Of a stretch of DNA of 64,000 nucleotides, positions 27,303-35,478 are shown piece by piece. The notes beneath the pieces are model-generated. The model worked only from the letters and a program-made list of their open reading frames with translations. It did no database searches and was not told the DNA's origin. A program made the position numbers and the translations under genes. Position 1 is the first letter of the stretch, and each line of letters starts with the position of its first letter. This DNA comes from an uncultured bacterium (GTDB lineage: Bacteria; Bacillota; Clostridia; Lachnospirales; Lachnospiraceae): contig CANDBT010000025.1 in assembly GCA_947383005.1 (NCBI GenBank), forward strand, positions 1-64,000, written 5' to 3'.

Positions 27303-30300
27303 ATGTCAACATTATACAAGCAAGAAAATGCTCCATCCGCCCGTCCGCTTTCACAAACGGATCGGGCGGTTTTGGAATACATGGATTTGGTAAAAAAGGA
27401 TTATTATGATGAAGAAATCTCTGAGGACAGCCGTTTCCCGGTGTGGTATCAATTGTCCAGCCTGAGAACGGGTTTATTAAGCTGGTATGAATTTAAACAA
27501 GAGGCGAGAGTGCTGGAAATCGGCGCCGGCTTTGGAGCCTTGACGGGACTTTTGTGCGACCGGTGCAGTTATGTGGCAGCAACGGAACGTTCGGTTGTCC
27601 GTGCGGAGGCTTTAGCCAGAAGATGGGAAGATAAGGGGAATTTGCATGTATATGCCGGCGAGTGGAGTGAGAGAAAATGGGAAAAGCCTTTTGATTATAT
27701 TATCCTTACCGGGATTTTGGAGCGGGCTTGCGGAGGATCGAAAAACCGGGAAGATTATGTTGAATATTTGAAGAAAATCTTCGCGCTTCTGAAAAAAGAC
27801 GGGATTTTGCTGCTGGCAGCAGATAACCGTTTGGGCCTTAAATATTTTTGTGGTGCCAGGGAATCTCATGGCGGTAACGCTTTTGAGGGGATAAACCATT
27901 ATCCCAATGGTACCCGGGGATATTCCTTTGACCGGGCAGAACTTAAAAGTATCCTTGCCAGGGCGGGGTTTGGCGATATGCAGTTTTATTATCCCCTGCC
28001 GGATTATAAGATGCCGCAGCTTATATATTCAGACAACTACCTGCCAAAGAAGAATATAAAAGAGCGGCTGATCCCTTACTATGAGAACCACAATTCCCTG
28101 GTGGCAATGGAAAATGAGTTATATGATGATGTAATTGAAAACGGGGTTTTTCCTTTTTTTGCCAATTCTTTTTTGATTGAGTGCAGCCAGATGGAGACGG
28201 GGGAAAGCGAAGAGGAAGGAAAGCTGTGCCAGGTGGTTTACGCGGCGGTTTCCACAGACCGGGGGAGGGGAAAAAGCTATGTGACTGCCATCAAAAAGGG
28301 TAAAACCGTGACAAAAACACCTCTGTTTGAGGAGGGAAAGGCCAGCGCCAGACAGTTATTTTCCCATATAGAAGACTTGAAAGCCCATCAGATCCCGGTT
28401 GTGGAACATACGCTGCTTGCGGATGGGAGCCTGCGGCTTCCTTATGTCCCATGGCCAACGCTGTCGAACTATATCAAGGAAGTGATTAAAGAAGACCCGG
28501 GGAAATTCCTGCAGATTGTTGACCAGATATACGCGTATATCCTTGCCTCCTCGGAGCGGGCGCCGGATTCGGAAAATGCGTTGTTAAAGAGGATAGCGTT
28601 GCCAAAGCAGATAAAATTGCAAGGGGCATCCGCAGGGGGCGCCTCTTCGGGGAATCCTGCCCCAGGGAATCCTGCCCCGGGGAATCCTGCCTCGGAGAAT
28701 CCTGCCCCGGGAAATCCCGTTCCGGAAGATCCGTCCCTGGAGGCTCCCGCCCTGGATTTTGGCCCCATACTGAAAAAAGCGTATATGGAGCTGATCCCGC
28801 TGAATTGTTTTTATCATCCGCAGACGGGGGAGTTCCTCTATTTTGATCAGGAATTTGTCCGGGAAAATTATCCGGCCAAGTATGTGCTGTTCCGGGCGAT
28901 TCATTATATTTATTGTTTTACGCCGGATGGGGAGCGGTATTATCCCCGGCAAAAGCTTATCCGCCGGTATGGGATGGAAGATACCTGGGACATTTATCAG
29001 GAAGAGGAAAACCGGTTTTTGGATCAGGTGCGCAATCACAAAAAATACGGGCAGTTTTACCGGTGGGCGTCAGTCACCAGGGAAAAGATACAGGAAAATA
29101 TAAAAAGGCTGCGATCGGAAGAGGAGGTTATTGCCGATTATAAAATATCCGACAAAATGAAAAAGATATGGAAGGTGGAGTTGTCTTTGCTGGCGGAAGT
29201 TGACCGCATTTGCAAAAAATATGGGTTTCGGTATTTTTTGGTCCATGGGAGCCTTTTGGGTGCGGTGCGGCATAAAGGTTTTATTCCATGGGATGACGAT
29301 TTGGATATTGCCATGCCGAGAAAGGATTATGACGGTTTCCTGAAAGCGGCAGAAAAAGAGCTGGCAGCTCCGTTGTCCCTTCATACGCCGGAGACGGAAA
29401 AAGACATGTTTTGGGGAGGGTTTGCCCGGGTCAGGAATGCCATGACTACAGGAATTGAAGCCAGGGATTTGAATCATAAGGGGAATTTGGGAATTTGGAT
29501 CGATATTCTTCCGCTGGATGTTTGTACGATGGATGAAGCCTTGTTTGAAAAAAAGAAAAAGGAAATCCGACGCTGCCATCGGTTACTTTTGGCTAAGATT
29601 TATGGGAATGATTATCCGTCCTATTCCGATATGAAGCCGTGCCAGTGGAAGATGTATAAGTTTTTGTCTTGTTTTTACAGCCATGACAGGCTGTGCCGGA
29701 TGCTGGACAGGGCTATGCGGCGGTATACGGATAAGGATTCGGAGGATGTGGCCTTTTTTTCTGGTTATTATATGCACAGAAGGCTTAACGCTGCCGATTT
29801 CCAGTCGGTATCGTTTCTTGAATTCGAACAGCAACAGGTCCCTGTTCCGGCGGGATATGATAATTACCTGTTTATGTCTATGGGTAAGGATTACCGGAAG
29901 TATCCGCCAGAGGACGAGCGGAAACCAAAACATACCGGGATTTTTGATCCGGAAAAGCCTTACGGCGAATATCAGCGGATGCTGACAGGCATGTTTGAGG
30001 ATATCCGGGGGAAGAAAATTATTATTTTTGGGGCGGGGATGATGTTTGAGGACTATATGAAGAAATGGGGGGGCCGGTACCGACCGGATTTTCTGACGGA
30101 TAATGATGAGCACAAGTGGGGCCGGCAGAGAATGGGTATCCCGGTAAGGCCGCCCAAACAGATATTGGAAGTGCCGGAAGAAAAAAGGAGGGTGATTATC
30201 TGCAGTTTCTATTATAAAGAAATTGAAAGGCAATTGGCCCAAATGGGAATAAAGGATTACCGGGTTTATGTACAGCATGTGGATTGGATCATAAGGGCGG

Positions 30301-30311
30301 AAAACCAATAG
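27303..30311 (+). CDS. Methyltransferase-LicD-Rossmann module fusion protein
   Basis: A 1002-residue multidomain protein. Residues 45-215 are a SAM methyltransferase (VLEIGAGFGALTGLL, then YIILTGILE). Residues 215-430 continue the family-specific extension. Residues 440-486 are a Pro/Gly/Ala low-complexity linker built from 15-bp repeats. Residues 625-800 are LicD/fukutin-type: YFLVHGSLLGAVRHKG and PWDDDLDIAMPR, the nucleotidyl-fold DxD metal site. The locus module ends the chain (about 900-995: KIIIFGAGMMFEDY, FLTDNDEHK, GIPVRPP). LicD proteins move phosphocholine or similar groups from CDP donors onto cell-wall sugars, matching the CDP chemistry of the locus. The methyltransferase could modify the same group or a chain end. 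Confidence 0.82.
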   Translation: MSTLYKQENAPSARPLSQTDRAVLEYMDLVKKDYYDEEISEDSRFPVWYQLSSLRTGLLSWYEFKQEARVLEIGAGFGALTGLLCDRCSYVAATERSVVRAEALARRWEDKGNLHVYAGEWSERKWEKPFDYIILTGILERACGGSKNREDYVEYLKKIFALLKKDGILLLAADNRLGLKYFCGARESHGGNAFEGINHYPNGTRGYSFDRAELKSILARAGFGDMQFYYPLPDYKMPQLIYSDNYLPKKNIKERLIPYYENHNSLVAMENELYDDVIENGVFPFFANSFLIECSQMETGESEEEGKLCQVVYAAVSTDRGRGKSYVTAIKKGKTVTKTPLFEEGKASARQLFSHIEDLKAHQIPVVEHTLLADGSLRLPYVPWPTLSNYIKEVIKEDPGKFLQIVDQIYAYILASSERAPDSENALLKRIALPKQIKLQGASAGGASSGNPAPGNPAPGNPASENPAPGNPVPEDPSLEAPALDFGPILKKAYMELIPLNCFYHPQTGEFLYFDQEFVRENYPAKYVLFRAIHYIYCFTPDGERYYPRQKLIRRYGMEDTWDIYQEEENRFLDQVRNHKKYGQFYRWASVTREKIQENIKRLRSEEEVIADYKISDKMKKIWKVELSLLAEVDRICKKYGFRYFLVHGSLLGAVRHKGFIPWDDDLDIAMPRKDYDGFLKAAEKELAAPLSLHTPETEKDMFWGGFARVRNAMTTGIEARDLNHKGNLGIWIDILPLDVCTMDEALFEKKKKEIRRCHRLLLAKIYGNDYPSYSDMKPCQWKMYKFLSCFYSHDRLCRMLDRAMRRYTDKDSEDVAFFSGYYMHRRLNAADFQSVSFLEFEQQQVPVPAGYDNYLFMSMGKDYRKYPPEDERKPKHTGIFDPEKPYGEYQRMLTGMFEDIRGKKIIIFGAGMMFEDYMKKWGGRYRPDFLTDNDEHKWGRQRMGIPVRPPKQILEVPEEKRRVIICSFYYKEIERQLAQMGIKDYRVYVQHVDWIIRAENQ
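28651..28728 (+). repeat. 15-bp in-frame repeats (Asn-Pro-Ala-Pro-Gly)
   Basis: About five units based on AATCCTGCCCCGGGG, encoding repeated NPAPG or NPASE. They form a flexible linker between the methyltransferase and LicD halves of the host protein. GC-rich and multiple-of-three, as in the other in-gene repeats of this locus. Confidence 0.85.
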
Positions 30312-30340
30312 TCCCCATAAATTAATCGTTTGATCTGCCC

Positions 30341-30369
30341 TTGCTATTTTATGAAAAAAATGATAAACT
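30341..30369 (+). promoter_or_regulatory. Possible promoter for the Rrf2 regulator
   Basis: TTGCTA (30341-30346), 17-bp spacer, TAAACT (30364-30369). It would give a leader of about 120 nt containing the two palindromes at 30431-30473. Confidence 0.4.
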
Positions 30370-30430
30370 CCATTAATAACTGCATAGGGAATGACTGGAT
30401 GGAAAATAACTTCAAAAACGAATCAATACA

Positions 30431-30473
30431 TTGCGGATAACCGCAAAATGAAAGCTGCACAATTAAGTGTGCA
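30431..30473 (+). promoter_or_regulatory. Two perfect palindromes upstream of the Rrf2 gene
   Basis: TTGCGG-ATAA-CCGCAA (30431-30446) and TGCACA-ATTAAG-TGTGCA (30456-30473) lie 22-64 bp before the start codon. Rrf2 proteins bind inverted repeats and often regulate themselves, so these are candidate operators. That is inference. Confidence 0.45.
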
Positions 30474-30494
30474 TAGTTAAGGAGAACAGTAATA

Positions 30495-30926
30495 ATGAAG
30501 ATTTCCACCAAAGGGCGGTACGCCCTTCGCATGATGATCGAGTTTGGCTTAAACCAGGGAAAATGTACGAAGATCAGTCAGGTCGCGGTGAGACAAGGTA
30601 TTTCTGATAAGTATTTGGAGCAGATTGTAACGCCGCTTCTCAAAGCCGGATATGTGCGCAGCGTCCGCGGCGCGCAGGGTGGCTATATGCTGACTAAGGC
30701 GCCGGAGGATTACACGGTAGGCATGATTTTACGCCAGACGGAAGGCAGTTTGTCTCCGGTTCCCTGTTTAGATGACGAGGCCAACCAGTGCGAACGGGCG
30801 GGCTATTGTGCGGCCCTTACCGTATGGAAGCTGCTTAAGAAAGCTATTGACCAGACAGTAGATTCGGTGACGCTTGCCGATTTGATTGCCGAGCAGAGAA
30901 GCCGTCCCGATAAAAATTTGATGTGA
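30495..30926 (+). CDS. Rrf2/IscR-family transcriptional regulator
   Basis: 143 residues. Winged helix at 1-80 with MKISTKGRYALRMMIEFGLNQG and the KYLEQIVTPLLKAGYVRSVRGAQGGYML recognition region. CLDDEANQCERAGYC (Cx7CxxxxxC) matches the three-cysteine Fe-S ligand loop of IscR-type members. It probably senses iron-sulfur status, redox or cysteine. No isc/suf genes lie beside it, so its targets are unknown. AAGGAGA is placed well before the ATG. Confidence 0.88.
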   Translation: MKISTKGRYALRMMIEFGLNQGKCTKISQVAVRQGISDKYLEQIVTPLLKAGYVRSVRGAQGGYMLTKAPEDYTVGMILRQTEGSLSPVPCLDDEANQCERAGYCAALTVWKLLKKAIDQTVDSVTLADLIAEQRSRPDKNLM

Positions 30927-31071
30927 GACCGGATGGGGGGATTTGAAATGTTACTGTTCACGCTATGGATATAACTGCTTTATTGATTGGCCATGGATAA
31001 ATACAGTGACGGGGCAGGGTATATGCCCGTTTGGACAGCGGCAACAATATGAAGGCACAGGAGTAGATATC

Positions 31072-31845
31072 ATGCATGAATTTTCACGGACGGAATGTTT
31101 GGTTGGGACAGAGAATCTGCATAAGCTTGCCTGCCTTTCCATTGCTGTTTTTGGCGTGGGAGGGGTGGGAGCGCATTGTATTGAAGCATTGGCCCGATGC
31201 GGGATAGGCCGATTGGTTTTGATTGACAATGACACGGTTTCCCTGACGAATATAAATCGTCAGAGCATTGCTTTCCACAGCACAATCGGCCGGCTGAAAA
31301 CACAGGTGATGCGCGAAAGGATTCTGGACATTAATCCGGCTGCCCAGGTGGAAACTTATGAAATTTTTGTGCTGCCGGAAAATGTGGATAGCTTGATGAA
31401 GGATATAGGCCAGGTGGATTATGTGATCGATGCCATTGATACGGTTGCTGCCAAGCTGGCTATTGTCTGTTATGCGAAGAAACATCAGATACCAGTGATA
31501 TCTTCTATGGGAACCGGAAACAAACTTTACGGAGATCGGTTTGAGATTACCGATATTTCTCAGACCTCCGTGTGCCCTCTGTGCAGGGTTATGCGCCGTG
31601 AGCTGAAAAAGAGGGGGATTGGGCATTTACAGGTGCTTTATTCTAAAGAACCGCCGCTTCCGCCGGTTTTGCCGCCGGAAGAGACGACAGCCCGCCGGGC
31701 TGTGCCTGGCAGTATTTCATTTGTACCGTCAGTGGCCGGGCTGTTGATTGCGGGGGAGGTTATCCGAAAATTGTGTGATGCGTGCCCGACGGAGGATCGT
31801 GAGTCCCCGGGACTTCTGCCGCCCATACCGGTGCCGAAAATATAG
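31072..31845 (+). CDS. tcdA: tRNA threonylcarbamoyladenosine dehydratase (TcdA)
   Basis: A ThiF/E1-like protein that cyclises t6A37 of tRNA to ct6A using ATP. IAVFGVGGVGAHCIEALARCGIG is the ATP-binding glycine loop. LIDNDTVSLTNINRQ is the adenylation segment. SVCPLCRVMRRELKKRGI holds the Cys-x-x-Cys part of the family signature. The start at 31072 is chosen because AGGAG (31059-31063) is 8 nt upstream and MHEFSRTECLVG is the usual TcdA N-terminus; the frame extends to 30943 but that part is not TcdA-like. The length of 257 residues is normal. Confidence 0.9.
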   Translation: MHEFSRTECLVGTENLHKLACLSIAVFGVGGVGAHCIEALARCGIGRLVLIDNDTVSLTNINRQSIAFHSTIGRLKTQVMRERILDINPAAQVETYEIFVLPENVDSLMKDIGQVDYVIDAIDTVAAKLAIVCYAKKHQIPVISSMGTGNKLYGDRFEITDISQTSVCPLCRVMRRELKKRGIGHLQVLYSKEPPLPPVLPPEETTARRAVPGSISFVPSVAGLLIAGEVIRKLCDACPTEDRESPGLLPPIPVPKI

Positions 31846-32015
31846 CGGGGGGGGGCAAAACGCGGTATTGGTGCAGCGTAGCCAGGAATGGAGAGGGTTC
31901 AGCCATATTTTATGGAAGCAGCGAATTTTGCGGAGCAGGATTCTTTTTTAAACAGGCAGCCATAGCCGGCTGCGATTGCCGGCTGCCTGGCATAAGGCAG
32001 CAGAAGGGAGAAAAA

Positions 32016-33944
32016 ATGAAGGATGGTTTTTTCCGGGTGGCGGCTGCCACCCCGGAGATTCGGGTTGCAGACCCAATATATAATCGTGAGCAGATTTGTA
32101 AGCAGATTGAAGAAGGGGTAAAACAGGGTGTCGGTTTGATGGTTTTCCCTGAATTGTGCCTGACGGCCTATACTTGCGGCGATTTATTTTTGCAGTATCC
32201 TCTTTTGCGAAGCGCCAGGGAAGAATTGCAAAAAATAGTCGCATGCACAGAAGGAAAGCATATGATGGTATTGGTGGGGCTTCCCTGGAAACATGGCAGC
32301 AAATTGTATAATGTGGCGGCGGTTTTATGCGGCGGCCGGCTTTTGGGGATTATCCCCAAAACCCATTTGCCGAATTATTCGGAATTTTATGAACAGCGCC
32401 ATTTCGCTGCCGGGATGAGGAAACCGGTAATGACCGGATGGCTGGACGGGCAGGTGCCTATGGGGACAAATATCCTGTTTCGCTGCAGGGATATCCCTGA
32501 ACTTACGGTAGCAGCAGAAATTTGTGAGGACGTATGGGTTCCTTCGCCGCCAAGTATCCGCCATGCACTGGCTGGCGCCACGGTTATTGCCAATTGTTCC
32601 GCCAGCGATGATCTGGTAGGAAAGGATACTTACCGCAACGCATTGATTTCAGGCCAGTCGGCCAGGCTGATTTGCGGGTATGTATATGCCAACGCGGGAG
32701 AAGGAGAATCCACTCAGGATTTGGTTTTTGGCGGTCACAATATTATAGCGGAAAACGGCACTATGCTGGCTGTTTCCCGGCGCTTTCAGCCAGAGACGGT
32801 TTATGCTGATATAGATTTGGAAAGGCTCGGCAGCGAACGGCAAAGAGCAACCACTTATCCGCCTCAGTCAGATGACGATTATATGAGTATTGATTTTTCT
32901 CTTGATACGTCAGCCATGGAAGAGATGCAGCAGAAAAAACTGCTGCGCTTTATCGATAACCGTCCTTTCGTGCCTCATGACCAGGCGGAACGGAACAAGC
33001 GGTGCGAGGAGATCATTACCATACAGGCTATGGGTTTGAAAAAACGTCTCGCTCACGCCGGCTGCGGGCATGTGGTGCTGGGAATTTCCGGCGGTTTGGA
33101 TTCCACGCTGGCCCTTCTTATTGCGGCGCGGGCATTCGATATGCATGGGCTGCCCAGAAAACAGATTCATGCCGTGACCATGCCCTGCTTTGGCACTACC
33201 GACCGTACTTATCGGAATGCCTGCCGGATGGCCAGGGAGCTGGGGGCTTCATTGACAGAGGTTGACATCAAAAAGTCGGTTATGCAGCATTTTTCCGATA
33301 TCGCTCACGACCCGTCGGTTCACGATGTAACTTATGAAAACAGTCAGGCCAGGGAACGAACCCAGGTGTTGATGGATTTTGCCAATCAGGTCGGAGGGCT
33401 GGTGGTGGGAACCGGCGATATGTCCGAACTGGCGCTGGGATGGGCCACATATAACGGCGATCATATGTCCATGTATGGAGTTAATGCTTCTGTCCCGAAG
33501 ACATTGGTGCGCCATCTGGTGAGGTATTATGCGGATACCTGTAAGGAAGAAGCTTTGGAGGCGGTACTTAAGGATGTGCTGGATACTCCGGTCAGCCCGG
33601 AGCTTTTGCCGCCGGAGGGAGGCTCCATTTCCCAAAAGACGGAAGATCTGGTAGGCCCGTATGAGCTGCATGATTTTTTCCTGTATCATATGCTCCGGTT
33701 TGGTTATATGCCTTCTAAAATTTACCGTATGGCGTTGCGGGCTTTTGCCGGGGAGTATGAAGGTGAAACTATCAAAAAATGGCTGGGCATTTTTTACCGC
33801 CGTTTCTTTGCCCAGCAGTTTAAACGTTCGTGTCTGCCGGACGGCCCGAAGGTGGGGTCCGTAGCCGTATCGCCCAGGGGCGATTTACGCATGCCCAGCG
33901 ATGCAGTACAAAAAGTGTGGATGGAAGATCTGGAACGGCTTTAG
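32016..33944 (+). CDS. nadE: Glutamine-dependent NAD+ synthetase
   Basis: A two-domain enzyme converting nicotinate adenine dinucleotide to NAD+ with glutamine and ATP. The N-terminal nitrilase-like glutaminase has the catalytic triad segments FPELCLTAY (Glu), IPKTHLPNY (Lys) and AAEICEDVWV (Cys). The C-terminal synthetase has the PP-loop LGISGGLDSTLALL and VVGTGDMSELALGWATYNGDH. At 642 residues it is the usual size. The preceding gap (31846-32015) contains a strong GC-rich hairpin near 31951-31990 with no T-tract after it. Twelve nt separate it from the next gene. Confidence 0.95.
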   Translation: MKDGFFRVAAATPEIRVADPIYNREQICKQIEEGVKQGVGLMVFPELCLTAYTCGDLFLQYPLLRSAREELQKIVACTEGKHMMVLVGLPWKHGSKLYNVAAVLCGGRLLGIIPKTHLPNYSEFYEQRHFAAGMRKPVMTGWLDGQVPMGTNILFRCRDIPELTVAAEICEDVWVPSPPSIRHALAGATVIANCSASDDLVGKDTYRNALISGQSARLICGYVYANAGEGESTQDLVFGGHNIIAENGTMLAVSRRFQPETVYADIDLERLGSERQRATTYPPQSDDDYMSIDFSLDTSAMEEMQQKKLLRFIDNRPFVPHDQAERNKRCEEIITIQAMGLKKRLAHAGCGHVVLGISGGLDSTLALLIAARAFDMHGLPRKQIHAVTMPCFGTTDRTYRNACRMARELGASLTEVDIKKSVMQHFSDIAHDPSVHDVTYENSQARERTQVLMDFANQVGGLVVGTGDMSELALGWATYNGDHMSMYGVNASVPKTLVRHLVRYYADTCKEEALEAVLKDVLDTPVSPELLPPEGGSISQKTEDLVGPYELHDFFLYHMLRFGYMPSKIYRMALRAFAGEYEGETIKKWLGIFYRRFFAQQFKRSCLPDGPKVGSVAVSPRGDLRMPSDAVQKVWMEDLERL

Positions 33945-33956
33945 GAGGGGCAAAAG

Positions 33957-34751
33957 ATGATCAGCAGTACTGCCAATAAACAGGTAAAATATGTGAGCGC
34001 TTTGCTTAAAAAAGCGAAAACGCGGAAGGAAGAAGGGCTGTTTGTGGCAGAAGGCCTGCGGATGTGCCGGGAAATCCCCCCGGGGCGTTTGGCTGTCCTT
34101 TATGTATCGGAAAGTTTTAAAGAGACTCCTGAATATCCGGCGCTGGCGAAGATAGCAGAGAGGACGGAGGTGGTCGCGGATCAGGTGTTTCCGGCTATGT
34201 CCGATACACAATCACCGCAGGGAGTGCTGGCACTGGTTCGTCAATCGCCCTGTATTTGGGAACGGGTGTTAAAAAATGCAGATGATGTTCCCGCACACCT
34301 TGTGATTTTAGAGCGCATACAAGACCCAGGAAACTTGGGAACCATTTTTCGTTCTGCCGAAGGGGCGGGCGCCACAGGCATATTGATGGACATGGGTACT
34401 GCCGATATATACAGCCCCAAAGCCGTTCGTTCCACCATGGGTTCAATGTTGCGTATTCCTTTCGCTTATACAGACAATTTAGGAAAAACGCTTCGCCAGT
34501 TGAAAAACAGGGGGATTCGTCTTTGCGCCGCCCATCTGTCAGGGGAAAAAGATTACGACCAGGAAACGTACACCCGCAGCATCGCTTTTCTTATCGGCAA
34601 TGAAGCGAACGGCTTAACTGCCGAAACGGCTGATCTGGCAGATATCAAGGTTCGGATACCTATGGCCGGTAAAGTGGAATCTTTAAATGCCTCGGTTGCC
34701 GCGTCTCTGTTAATGTTTGAGGCCGCCCGGCAGCGAAGGGGGATCTTTTAG
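33957..34751 (+). CDS. TrmH/SpoU-family RNA 2'-O-methyltransferase
   Basis: 264 residues. The N-terminal substrate domain begins MISSTANKQVKYVSALLKKAKTR and contains GLFVAEGLRM. The C-terminal SPOUT domain has LERIQDPGNLGTIFRSAEGAGA (motif 1), FLIGNEANGLT (motif 2) and IPMAGKVESLNASVAASLLMFE (motif 3, trefoil-knot SAM site). It methylates a ribose in 23S rRNA or tRNA; which site cannot be stated (YsgA/RlmB-like). It is in the same transcript as nadE. Confidence 0.9.
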   Translation: MISSTANKQVKYVSALLKKAKTRKEEGLFVAEGLRMCREIPPGRLAVLYVSESFKETPEYPALAKIAERTEVVADQVFPAMSDTQSPQGVLALVRQSPCIWERVLKNADDVPAHLVILERIQDPGNLGTIFRSAEGAGATGILMDMGTADIYSPKAVRSTMGSMLRIPFAYTDNLGKTLRQLKNRGIRLCAAHLSGEKDYDQETYTRSIAFLIGNEANGLTAETADLADIKVRIPMAGKVESLNASVAASLLMFEAARQRRGIF

Positions 34752-34763
34752 CCTGCTGTGCGG

Positions 34764-34795
34764 CGGTCCTAAGCGCCGGTGGCGCTTGTTTAGGA
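34764..34795 (+). other. Strong hairpin after the SpoU methyltransferase gene
   Basis: TCCTAAGCGCC-ggt-GGCGCTT-gtt-TAGGA forms a stem with a 3-nt loop and a small bulge. There is no T-tract, so it may be a transcript end structure rather than a classic terminator. Confidence 0.45.
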
Positions 34796-34840
34796 TGAAC
34801 CGAAACGGAGTGTAGAGGGATTTTTGCTCGCCGGCCCAAG

Positions 34841-34926
34841 TTATCATACGGTCAGCGAAGCAAGTGCCCTCGCTTCGCTGGGGCAGACTCTGTGCAGACC
34901 TACCTGAATAGTAACACAACTGTTAC
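34841..34926 (-). repeat. Intergenic palindromic repeat, family B, copy 1
   Basis: Read on minus, it starts GTTACTATTCAGG, continues TAGGTCTGC, contains a perfect 9-bp stem (CAGCGAAGC at 34853-34861 with GCTTCGCTG at 34872-34880) and ends CTGACCGTA. The flanking blocks AGGTCTGC and CTGACCGTA recur at 54427-54455 with a different stem between them. Confidence 0.6.
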
Positions 34927-34954
34927 GGTAAATTCTTACATTTTCCAAAATCCG

Positions 34955-34983
34955 TTGTAAGAACCGGCAAATTATGATATGAT
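34955..34983 (+). promoter_or_regulatory. Promoter of the nfeD-SPFH pair
   Basis: TTGTAA (34955-34960), exactly 17 bp, TATGAT (34978-34983). It lies about 50 bp before the start codon of the NfeD gene. Confidence 0.6.
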
Positions 34984-35036
34984 GATAACGGGGTGTGTTT
35001 GAATGTTTGGAAAAGTATTAAAAGGAGGTGGCAGGA

Positions 35037-35477
35037 ATGGCTCCAATCTATTGGCTGATTGCTTTCGTTGCTTTAATCGGTATTGAGATCGTAACCATGG
35101 CCCTGACTACGGTTTGGTTTGCAGGAGGCGCCGTAGTTGCGTTTTTGCTGTCTTTGTTTGGCGTAAGTGTGGAGGCTCAGCTTGCAGTTTTTGTGATTGT
35201 ATCCTTTCTGCTGTTGTTTTTTACCAGACCTTTTGCATTTAAGTACGTGAACAGTCAGACGACAAAGACCAATGCGGACAGTCTGATTGGCAAGCGGGCG
35301 CGGGTTACGGCTGAGATTAATAATGATTTGGACACCGGCACTGCAGTGATAAATGGTCAGGAGTGGACAGCCAGAGGCGAAAAGGCCGAGATGGTTATCC
35401 CGGTGGGAACTATGGTATTGATCAAGGAGATCCGCGGCGTGAAATTAATTGTCAGTTCGGCACAGGAGGAGGCGTAA
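35037..35477 (+). CDS. NfeD-family membrane protein
   Basis: 146 residues. Two or three hydrophobic helices (about 1-75: IYWLIAFVALIGIEIV, WFAGGAVVAFLLSLF, LAVFVIVSFLLLFF) are followed by a small OB-fold domain (SLIGKRARVTAEINND ... GQEWTARGE ... GTMVLIKEIRGVKLIV). NfeD proteins partner with SPFH/stomatin proteins in membrane microdomains, and the next gene is one. ATG 35037 lies 8 nt after AAAGGAGG; the GTG at 35028 overlaps that site and is not used. Confidence 0.9.
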   Translation: MAPIYWLIAFVALIGIEIVTMALTTVWFAGGAVVAFLLSLFGVSVEAQLAVFVIVSFLLLFFTRPFAFKYVNSQTTKTNADSLIGKRARVTAEINNDLDTGTAVINGQEWTARGEKAEMVIPVGTMVLIKEIRGVKLIVSSAQEEA

Positions 35478-35478
35478 T

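Noticed and set aside
29583-30308. Long minus-strand open frame (241 codons) under the LicD fusion gene
   Set aside because: It is antisense to a strongly supported coding region and shows no recognisable motifs or ribosome binding site.
30949-30962. GTTACTGTTCACG, one mismatch from a family A element end
   Set aside because: No partner end, conserved loop or flanking duplication was found nearby, so it is left as a solitary match.
31951-31990. GC-rich hairpin between tcdA and nadE as a terminator
   Set aside because: The T-run precedes the hairpin instead of following it on plus, and on minus the following bases are A-rich, so it does not fit an intrinsic terminator.
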